Shown here: one piece after another, positions 1 to 6,341 of the stretch | Numbering within the stretch: position 1 is the stretch's first letter | How the letters are laid out: every line of letters begins with the position of its first letter | Assembly: GCF_000025265.1 (NCBI RefSeq) | Contig: NC_013739.1 | Span: 5,380,001 to 5,444,000, forward strand | Length of the DNA stretch: 64,000 bases | Direction of reading: 5' to 3' | DNA from: Conexibacter woesei DSM 14684 | GTDB lineage: Bacteria; Actinomycetota; Thermoleophilia; Solirubrobacterales; Solirubrobacteraceae | Program-made: the position numbers and the translations under genes | Notes under the pieces: model-generated | The model's database searches: none | Seen by the model: only the letters and a program-made list of their open reading frames with translations | What the model was told of the DNA's origin: nothing

Positions 1-652
1 CGGCGGCGGGGTCGTGCGCGGCGATCGCCGCGAGGATCGTGCCGTGCGCCGTCAGCGACCTGCTGCGGCGCCTGCGGCTCTGCAGCGGCCGGTTGCGGCT
101 CGGCGCCATCCACTCCGACGCGACCTCGGCCAGCTTCACCAGCAGCGGGTTGTGGGTCGCGCGGGCGATCTCCTGGTGGAACTCGACGTCGAGCTCGACC
201 GCGCGCGCCGCCGATCTTCTGCCCTCCAGCTCGCGCTGGATCGCGGTCAGCCGCTCGATGTCGCGCGCGGTCGCGCGGCTGGCGGCGCGGCCCGCGATCG
301 GCGGCTCGATCGTCGCGCGCAGGTCCATCACCTGCGAGACGGAGCGCTCGGAGTCGGACATGACGGCGAGCAGGCTGCCGCTCTGCAGCATCGGGCTGGC
401 GTCGGCGACGATCGTGCCGCGGCCGGGGCGGCGGTCGATCATCCCCTTCAGCTCCAGCTCGCGCAGCGCTTCGCGCACGCTTGCGCGCGAGACGCCGAGC
501 TGGACGGCGAACTCGCGCTCGGGCGGCAACCGCGCCCCTTCCGCCAGCTCGCCCGTCAGGATCATGTGCTCGAGCTTGGCCGAGAGGTTGTCCGAGACAT
601 GGACCGGCCTCGTCGCGAGGGCCGACCAGTCGACTGGCGTGTTGGCGGTCAT
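1..652 (-). CDS. GntR-family (FadR/FCD) transcriptional regulator, 3' end cut by window edge
   Basis: Visible N-terminal 217 residues of a ligand-responsive repressor. Residues about 20-85 form the winged helix-turn-helix typical of GntR proteins (PPEREFAVQLGVSRASVREAL, followed by a wing rich in RRPGRG). The rest begins the all-helical FCD ligand domain (MDLRATIEPPIAGRAA, then an FHQEIARATHNP segment whose Asp/His residues usually bind a metal or carboxylate effector). The ATG at 652 gives a standard N-terminus. The frame is open to base 1, so the C-terminus lies outside the window. It is transcribed away from the alpha/beta hydrolase upstream with a 35-base gap containing a TnGTnnnACnA-type inverted repeat, so autoregulation is likely. 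The effector cannot be told from sequence. Confidence 0.9.
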   Translation of the reverse strand, partial: MTANTPVDWSALATRPVHVSDNLSAKLEHMILTGELAEGARLPPEREFAVQLGVSRASVREALRELELKGMIDRRPGRGTIVADASPMLQSGSLLAVMSDSERSVSQVMDLRATIEPPIAGRAASRATARDIERLTAIQRELEGRRSAARAVELDVEFHQEIARATHNPLLVKLAEVASEWMAPSRNRPLQSRRRRSRSLTAHGTILAAIAAHDPAA

Positions 653-672
653 GCGGTTGTGTCCTGGTCCGT

Positions 673-683
673 TGGTTCGACCA
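673..683. promoter_or_regulatory. Probable GntR/FCD operator TGGT-TCG-ACCA
   Basis: The sequence TGGTTCGACCA is an inverted repeat (TGGT/ACCA, 3-base spacer) that fits the TnGTnnnACnA consensus known for FadR/FCD-type GntR regulators. It lies 20 bases upstream of the start of the GntR gene at 652, so it is a good candidate for an autoregulatory operator. No binding evidence is available. Confidence 0.55.
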
Positions 684-687
684 TAAC

Positions 688-1545
688 CTAGCCTGCGGGG
701 GCGCCAACGGCAAGCGGTGGGCGGCCCGCGACCGTGTCGGCGAACGTGTCCCAGAACGGCGCGGGCAGCTCGTGGCCGGCGCGCGGCAGCACGAGCAGCT
801 CGGCCCCGGGGATCCGCTCGCGCAGCGCATGCGCGTGGGGCAGCGGGAAGACCGGGTCGCGCTCGCCGTGGACGACGCACGTCGGCACGTCGATCGCCTC
901 CAGCCGCGCGTCCTCGTCCAGCTCGATCAGGAAGTGGTTGGCCAGGCACGACGCGATCGAGGCCGCGCGCGCCACGTCGCGCACGGCGAGCGCCCGCATC
1001 GCCTGCTCGTCGAAGTACGGTGAAGGTCCGGAGAAGACGCGCATCAATCCGGTGACGTAGTCGACGACGGCCGCCGCGTCGCCGGGGTCGGGGCCGCCGG
1101 ACCCTGTGAAGGAGACGAACTCCGGCGACATCGGCGGCAGGCCCGGTCCGCCCGGCGAGGTCGAGACGAGCGTCAGCGCGGTGACGCGCTCGCGGTGGCG
1201 CAGCGCGGCGCCGGCGGCGATCGCGCCGGCCATCGAGCGGCCGGCGACGTGCGCGCGCTCGATCCCGAGCGCGTCGAGCACGCCGATCGCGTCGTCGGTC
1301 ATGTCGCGCAGCGAGTAGCCGGGCCGACCGGGCGGCCAGCTCGCGGAGCGGCCTGTGTCGCGGTTGTCGAAGCGGACGACGTGCCGCCCGCGCGCCGCGA
1401 TCCGCTCACACAGCTCCTGCTCCCACCACAGCATCGACGCCGACGCGCCGTGGACCAGCAGGACGGCCGGGTCGGCCGCGTCGCCGAACGTCTCGACGCA
1501 CAGCTCGACGCCGTTGGCCCGCACGATCCGCTCTCCGCTCACCAT
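688..1545 (-). CDS. alpha/beta-fold hydrolase
   Basis: A 285-residue serine hydrolase of the alpha/beta fold. Visible features: oxyanion-hole motif HGASASMLWW at about residue 32, nucleophile elbow GRSMAG with Ser104, acid loop VVHGERDPVFPLPH and catalytic His in RAGHELP near the C-terminus. A nearby DNRDTGRS segment is typical of the epoxide hydrolase/haloperoxidase/esterase branch. There is no signal peptide or membrane segment, so it is cytoplasmic. It lies just upstream of the GntR gene in the same direction, and the regulator may control it. The substrate is unknown; lactones and esters are the usual substrates for this branch. Confidence 0.88.
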   Translation of the reverse strand: MVSGERIVRANGVELCVETFGDAADPAVLLVHGASASMLWWEQELCERIAARGRHVVRFDNRDTGRSASWPPGRPGYSLRDMTDDAIGVLDALGIERAHVAGRSMAGAIAAGAALRHRERVTALTLVSTSPGGPGLPPMSPEFVSFTGSGGPDPGDAAAVVDYVTGLMRVFSGPSPYFDEQAMRALAVRDVARAASIASCLANHFLIELDEDARLEAIDVPTCVVHGERDPVFPLPHAHALRERIPGAELLVLPRAGHELPAPFWDTFADTVAGRPPLAVGAPAG

Positions 1546-1635
1546 GCCATCTTGGACGACGGGGAGGCCGGAACGTCATCGGTTCTGGCGCTTGCCTGCC
1601 CTCGACGCGTTCGGGACGAGCGCTCTACGTCGCGC

Positions 1636-2475
1636 TCAGCCGGAAGCGTGCAGACCGGCGAGGAACGCCGCGATCGGCTCCGCAACGCGATCGGGCGCAG
1701 CGGTGTGGGCGACGTGGCCGAGGCCGGCGAGCCGGACGACCTCGACGCGGCGCAACGTCGCGGCGAGCCGGGCGGAGACGGCCTGCGCGCCGCCGGGGCT
1801 CGTCGCCCCGACCAGCAGCAGCGTCGGCACGTCGATCGTCGCGTAGCGATCGAGGTCGTCCCCGAGCGCTGCGATCGCGGCGATCTCGCGCGGGACGGTC
1901 GCCGCGAGCCGTCTGAAGGCGGCCGTCGGCTTGACGCGCAGCGTCGAGAGCGGACCGTCCGCGGTCACGAGCCCGGCGTCGTCGAGCAGCCGCATCGCGA
2001 GCGGCGCGACCTGCTCGGGACGGTCGTCGGCGACGAGCCGGCGGAGGCGGTCGAGCTGCTGCGCCGACACCTTGGCGCCGACGCCGGCGGCCGGCTCGTA
2101 GACGATCAGCGCGCCGACCTCGCCGGGTTCCGCCACGCGGGCCAGCTCGAGTGCGACCGCGCCGCCGAAGGAGTGGCCGAGCAGCGCGGCGCCGCGGCCG
2201 GCGACCGCGAGCACCGCGCGCGCGTCCTCGACCTCGCGCGCGAGCGCGTACGGCTCGGCGCCGTCGTCGCTCTCGCCGCGGCCGCGGCGGTCGACGAGGA
2301 ACAGCTCGCAGCGGCCGGCGAGCAGGCGTGCGACCGGCTCCCAGCTGCGCGAGCTGCCGAGCCCGCCGTGCAGCGCGACGACCGCCGGCCCGCTCCCGAG
2401 CCGGCGCCAGGCGATCCGCGTGCCGTCCGCGGAGCGGACGAACTCGGTCGGGCTGATCGCGCCAGCGTCGCTCAT
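1636..2475 (-). CDS. alpha/beta-fold hydrolase
   Basis: A 279-residue alpha/beta hydrolase, distinct from the one downstream. Motifs: HGGLGSSRSW at residues 36-45 (oxyanion hole), VDRRGRGESD, nucleophile elbow GHSFGG with Ser102, an acid in the LLLVGATSP region and His in LAGLGHVAHT. I chose the ATG at 2475 because the alignable domain (FVRSADGTRIAWRRLGSGP) begins soon after; an in-frame start at 2502 would add nine residues with no family match and would move into the terminator hairpin region. Cytoplasmic. It is the first gene after the sigma-factor unit but is separated from it by a strong hairpin, so it is probably transcribed from its own promoter. Confidence 0.86.
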   Translation of the reverse strand: MSDAGAISPTEFVRSADGTRIAWRRLGSGPAVVALHGGLGSSRSWEPVARLLAGRCELFLVDRRGRGESDDGAEPYALAREVEDARAVLAVAGRGAALLGHSFGGAVALELARVAEPGEVGALIVYEPAAGVGAKVSAQQLDRLRRLVADDRPEQVAPLAMRLLDDAGLVTADGPLSTLRVKPTAAFRRLAATVPREIAAIAALGDDLDRYATIDVPTLLLVGATSPGGAQAVSARLAATLRRVEVVRLAGLGHVAHTAAPDRVAEPIAAFLAGLHASG

Positions 2476-2516
2476 CGGCCCGACTTGTACCGGTTCGTGC
2501 ACGCGCCCGCGCTGAC

Positions 2517-2552
2517 GTCGACCGTCTCGGCGCCGAGGCCGAGACGGTCGAC
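2517..2552 (-). terminator. Strong hairpin terminator after the sigma-factor operon
   Basis: Perfect 15-bp inverted repeat: GTCGACCGTCTCGGC at 2517-2531 and its complement at 2538-2552, with a 6-base loop. It lies 10 bases beyond the stop of the membrane protein gene (2563) and before the hydrolase start (2475). No clear T-run follows, as is common for high-GC actinobacterial terminators. Confidence 0.8.
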
Positions 2553-2562
2553 GATCGTGGAG

Positions 2563-3414
2563 CTACTTCCCGCCGCTGCTCGTGCCGCCGGCGGCGGCGC
2601 CGTCGGTGCCGGCCTGCGGCGCGACCTCGGTGTTCGGCCCGGCGCGGTCGGTGCCGGCCTCCGGCCCGACCTGCATGCTCGGCCCGGCGGCGCCGCTGCC
2701 GGCCTCCGGCGCCTCCTGCAGGCTCGGCTCCGCCGGGCTCGCGGGCACGGCGCCCCCGGCGCCCTCGCCACCCGGCGGGATCGGGATCGCCTCGATCGTG
2801 GCAGCGCCGCCGCTCGTGCCCGCGTCGACCAGCTCGCACGGCGGGACTGGGCCGTCCGCGATCGTGGTGGCGACCGACGACACCCCCTGACCGACGCTGC
2901 TGGCGATCACGAGCGTCTCATCGCTCTTGACGCTGCCGCGCGCGATCGTGAAGCGCGCCGAGCCGTCGCGCAGCTCCACGCCCATCGACGGCGGCCCGCC
3001 TCTCACCGCGCCGCGCTCGCGCGCGACGGGCGCGCGGGATCTGTCGGCGCGGCACATCTCGCCCTCGGGCACGTAGTCGACGACGGCCGGGATCCCGGCC
3101 TCGCGCAGCTTCTGCTCCAGCCCGGCGGCGTCGCGCAGGCTGTTGATCTCGACCGTCACGCTGCCGTCGGCGGTCGGCTCGACGGCGTAGGCCGGCGTGC
3201 TCGTGCCGCCGGAGGCGAGCACGACCGCGGCGACCGCGGTCGCCGCGGCGGTCGCGGCGGCGCCGATCGCCAGCCGCGATCGCGTCAGCCGCGGGGTGCG
3301 GCGGGGCGGCCCGGTCGCGGCGGCGCCGGGCGGCGCGGGCGCGGGGCGCTCGGCGACGACGTGGCGCAGCTCGGACAGCAGCCGCTCCTCGAAGCGCTCG
3401 TCGGGGGTGGTCAT
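2563..3414 (-). CDS. Single-pass membrane protein, possible anti-sigma partner of the adjacent ECF factor
   Basis: 283 residues. About 47 cytoplasmic residues (start MTTPDERFEERLLSELRHVV) precede one hydrophobic segment at about 48-67 rich in Ala/Val; the outside domain begins with TSTPAYAVEP. The C-terminal third is low complexity, Gly/Pro/Ala rich, with imperfect repeats around GPEAGTD and APQAGTD. The gene overlaps the ECF sigma gene by ATGA (3411-3414), so the two are translationally coupled. Position, topology and coupling suggest an anti-sigma factor or a membrane sensor partner. I see no HxxxCxxC zinc motif of the ZAS family, so if it is an anti-sigma factor it is of a non-standard type. 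The external domain is unrecognised. Confidence 0.8.
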   Translation of the reverse strand: MTTPDERFEERLLSELRHVVAERPAPAPPGAAATGPPRRTPRLTRSRLAIGAAATAAATAVAAVVLASGGTSTPAYAVEPTADGSVTVEINSLRDAAGLEQKLREAGIPAVVDYVPEGEMCRADRSRAPVARERGAVRGGPPSMGVELRDGSARFTIARGSVKSDETLVIASSVGQGVSSVATTIADGPVPPCELVDAGTSGGAATIEAIPIPPGGEGAGGAVPASPAEPSLQEAPEAGSGAAGPSMQVGPEAGTDRAGPNTEVAPQAGTDGAAAGGTSSGGK

Positions 3415-3986
3415 GATGCCTCCAAAGGGTGTGCGACGGTGGTCGATGCGTCATCGAAGAGTTGGCGGCGCAGCACGCCGCGGGCGCGGTGCAGGCGCAC
3501 GCGCGCGGTCACCGGGCGGATCCCGAGCACGGCCGCGGCCTCGGCGACGCTCAGCTCGTCGAGCGCGACCAGCTCCAGCACGGCGCGCTCGCCGTCGGGC
3601 AGCTGGGCGACGGCGGCGAACAGCGCGCGTGCCTGCGCGGCGGCGTCGATCCGCGCCTGCATCCGCTCGACGTCGTCCTCGCCGAGCAGGCGGCGGCCGT
3701 CGACGCGGGCGTTCGCGCGCTGCTCGCGGGCGGCGCGGCGGTGCTCGGCCGAGACGACGATCCGCGCGACGCCGAACAGCCACGCGACGGGACTGCCGCG
3801 GTCCGCGCGGTAGCTGCCGGCCGACTCGATCGCGGCGAGGAAGACCTCGGCGGTCAGATCCGCCGCACGGTGCGGATCGGCGACGCGCCGCGCGACGAAC
3901 CGCTGCACCGCCTCGACGTGATCCCGGTAGAAGGTCTCGAAGGCCACCGGGTCGTGGGCGATGAGCGGGAGGGTGTCGGCGTCCAT
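3411..3986 (-). CDS. ECF-type RNA polymerase sigma factor
   Basis: 191 residues with the two-domain sigma-70 layout. Region 2 (about 10-80): PVAFETFYRDHVEAVQRFVARRV followed by AADLTAEVFLAAI and VAWLFGVARIV. Region 4 (about 120-180): LPDGERAVLELVALDELSVAEAAAVLGI, then a recognition helix TARVRLHRARGVLRR. The start at 3986 is preferred over upstream in-frame codons because MDADTLPLIAHDP leads directly into region 2 and a purine stretch AGAAGAG precedes it. It redirects RNA polymerase to a dedicated promoter set in response to a signal, presumably through the coupled membrane protein. The gene is divergent from the glycosyltransferase-GH76 gene, leaving 75 bases for both promoters. Confidence 0.93.
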   Translation of the reverse strand: MDADTLPLIAHDPVAFETFYRDHVEAVQRFVARRVADPHRAADLTAEVFLAAIESAGSYRADRGSPVAWLFGVARIVVSAEHRRAAREQRANARVDGRRLLGEDDVERMQARIDAAAQARALFAAVAQLPDGERAVLELVALDELSVAEAAAVLGIRPVTARVRLHRARGVLRRQLFDDASTTVAHPLEAS

Positions 3987-4061
3987 GTCTCTTCTTGGTC
4001 GCACCCCCGGAAAGTGTTACGAGCCTCGTCGTCGGGTCGGTCCAATAGTCTGCCGAACGGG

Positions 4062-6341
4062 GTGATCGAGCGGCTGCACGTGATCGGGCCCGTGCGTGGG
4101 ACGAGTGGGTACGACCGTCACACGCGCGCGTTCGTCCAGAGCTTCGTCCAGCTCGGCGTCGAGGTGGAGCTGACGCACCTGCACGGGTGGTCGCGCGAGC
4201 TGCCGGCCGCCGAGCAGCCGGCGTGGCTCGACGCGCTCGGGGCGCCGGTCGGCGCCAGCACGACGCTCCACTTCACGATGCCGCACCAGGTCGTGCCGGT
4301 CCCCGGCACGCGCACCGTCAACTACACGATGTTCGAGGCCGACCGCATCCCCGCGGCGTGGGCGCGGCTCGCGCGCGAGCACGACGCCGTCGTGCTGCCG
4401 ACGGCCGCCTGCCGCGCCGCGTGGGTCGCGGGCGGCGCCGAGCCGGAGCGGCTGCGGCTCTCCCCGCTCGGCGTCGACGGCGCCTACTTCTCGCAGCCGG
4501 CCGAGCCGCTGGAGCTGCGCACCGCGGACGGGACGCCGGTGCGCGACTTCGGCACGCGCTTCCTGACGATCGCCGAGCCGCGTCCGCGCAAGAACCTGCT
4601 CGCGCTGCTGCGCGTCTGGAGCGACGCCACGCGCCGCGGCGACGACGCTGTGCTGATCGTCAAGCTGACGCCGTTCCACGCCTACGCGCTGGAGCAGTTC
4701 GCCGCGGACGTCCACGCGCAGCAGCAGGCCGGTGGCCGCCGCGCCGGCGAGGCCGCGCCGGTCGTGCTGCTCGCCGACGTGCTGCCCGACGACGCGATGC
4801 GCTCGCTGTTCGCGAGCGCGACGCACTACGTCTCGCTGTCGCACGGCGAGGGCTGGGACATGCCGATGGCCGAGGCCGCCGTCGCGGGTCTGCGGCTCGT
4901 CGCGCCGCGCCACACGGCCTACGTCGAGTACCTGCGCGAGGATGAGGTCGAGTTCGTCCCCGCGCGCCCCGCGCCGTTCCGCCCCGAAGGGCGGATGGGC
5001 GCCGAGGACACGCACTTCTTCGGCGGCCTGTCGTGGTGGGATCCCGACGAGCAGGCGGCAGCCGACGCGATCGCGCGGATCGTCGCCGGTCGTGCCGTGC
5101 CGAAGCTCTCGCCGGCGGCACGGATCGCCGATGAGTACAGCTGGGAGCGGTCCGCACGGCGGCTGCTCGACGTGCTGGACGCGACGCCGCCTCCACGGAG
5201 GGAGCGCGCGCAGACCGAACCGGGGAGAAGACGAGCGATGACGACGACCAGCTACCTCGACAGCGCCGCCGCCGCGGCCGACGCGCTGACGACCAAGTGG
5301 TTCACCGCCGAGGCGGCCGGCCGGTGGGTGCCGATGGACTACTGGAAGACGCCGACGATCGCCGCGGAGCTGGTGACATTCATGCGGCTCGCCGGCGACC
5401 AGCGTCACCTCGCCGTCTGCGACGCCGCGCGCGACGCCGGTGCGTCCTACCTGACGAGCTGCGGCTGGCTCGACGACGCCGACACGTGGGGCCGCTTCGG
5501 CGTGCAGGCGTACGAGTGGCTGCATGCGCTCGGCAGCGGCGACGCCGGCTCATACCTGACGATGGGGACGACGGTCGGCGACGACCTCCAGCAGCAGTGG
5601 AACGACACCTGCGCCGGCGGGCTGTACTGGATGCGGGACCCGAGCGCGGACGGCAACTTCAAGGCGTCGAACGCGACGCTCGGGCTGATGGAGATCGCGC
5701 TCGGGCTCGACGCGATCGCGCCCGATCCGGCGCGGCGCGCGGCGGGCGAGCGCTGCTGGGAGTGGATGGGCTCCAAGCAGCTCGTCGACGCGCACGGGCT
5801 CGTGTGGGGCGGGCTGTCGAGCAGCACGTGCGCGATCCTGGCGGACAACATCCCCGTCCTCCAATTGCAGGGGGCCGCGCTGAAGCCGCTGTGGAGCCTC
5901 TACGTCGCGACCGGCGACGCGTCGCTGCTCGACGCCGCGCAGCGGATCGTCGCCGGCGCGTTCGCGCAGTTCAGCTGGCAGGGAGCGCAGATCCTCAACA
6001 CGCCGCAGGACATCCCGTGGGCGACGGCGACCGAGCAATGGAAGCTCGACCACATAAACGACGCGCTCTTCAAGGGCATCTTCATCGCCTACCTGGGCGA
6101 GCTGACCGTCAACCTCGCGGGCGTCGCGGGGCGCGAGCAGGTCGCGGCCGGCTACGCGGCGGCGATCCGCGCGAACGCCGACTCGCTGCTGGCGAACTAC
6201 AGACAGCCGGTCTACGGGATGGACTGGTTCGCCCAGCACTGGAGCTACGTCCCCGAGCCCGATCCGCTGCTCCAGGCGTGCCTCCAGTACAGCGCGCTGG
6301 CGGCGTTCGACGCGGCGGCGGCGGTCGCCGCGATCAGCTGA
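4062..6341 (+). CDS. Bifunctional fusion: glycosyltransferase (GT4-like) plus GH76-like (alpha/alpha)6-barrel domain
   Basis: 759 residues from a GTG start. Residues 1 to about 380 resemble a GT-B glycosyltransferase: HVIGPVRGTSGYDRHTRAF, then the C-terminal nucleotide-sugar half with FLTIAEPRPRKNLLALLRVW and SHGEGWDMPMAEAAVAGLRLV (donor-binding E-x7-E-like region). Residues from about 393 form an alpha/alpha toroid: WLDDADTWGRFGVQAYEWL, then WNDTCAGGLYWMRD and NFKASNATLG, as in GH76 endo-alpha-mannanases; the DD pair matches the catalytic pair position of that family. No stop separates the halves, but an ATG at 5238 follows a good GGGAGAAG site, so a separate GH76 product may also be made. 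No signal peptide is seen. It may build and trim a glycan for the adjacent operon (inference). The tail overlaps the convergent GT2 gene by 8 bases. Confidence 0.82.
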   Translation: MIERLHVIGPVRGTSGYDRHTRAFVQSFVQLGVEVELTHLHGWSRELPAAEQPAWLDALGAPVGASTTLHFTMPHQVVPVPGTRTVNYTMFEADRIPAAWARLAREHDAVVLPTAACRAAWVAGGAEPERLRLSPLGVDGAYFSQPAEPLELRTADGTPVRDFGTRFLTIAEPRPRKNLLALLRVWSDATRRGDDAVLIVKLTPFHAYALEQFAADVHAQQQAGGRRAGEAAPVVLLADVLPDDAMRSLFASATHYVSLSHGEGWDMPMAEAAVAGLRLVAPRHTAYVEYLREDEVEFVPARPAPFRPEGRMGAEDTHFFGGLSWWDPDEQAAADAIARIVAGRAVPKLSPAARIADEYSWERSARRLLDVLDATPPPRRERAQTEPGRRRAMTTTSYLDSAAAAADALTTKWFTAEAAGRWVPMDYWKTPTIAAELVTFMRLAGDQRHLAVCDAARDAGASYLTSCGWLDDADTWGRFGVQAYEWLHALGSGDAGSYLTMGTTVGDDLQQQWNDTCAGGLYWMRDPSADGNFKASNATLGLMEIALGLDAIAPDPARRAAGERCWEWMGSKQLVDAHGLVWGGLSSSTCAILADNIPVLQLQGAALKPLWSLYVATGDASLLDAAQRIVAGAFAQFSWQGAQILNTPQDIPWATATEQWKLDHINDALFKGIFIAYLGELTVNLAGVAGREQVAAGYAAAIRANADSLLANYRQPVYGMDWFAQHWSYVPEPDPLLQACLQYSALAAFDAAAAVAAIS
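5227..5240 (+). promoter_or_regulatory. Internal ribosome binding site and ATG before the GH76 half
   Basis: Within the fusion gene, a GGGAGAAG stretch is followed about 8 bases later by an in-frame ATG at 5238 (MTTTSYLDS). The spacing is normal for translation initiation, and the ATG falls exactly at the domain boundary. This may produce a free GH76-like protein besides the full fusion, or mark where two genes fused. Confidence 0.5.

Noticed and set aside
1-691. Plus-strand frames over the first 700 bases
   Set aside because: The minus strand gives a clear GntR winged-helix and FCD domain; the plus-strand translations are basic low-complexity shadows.
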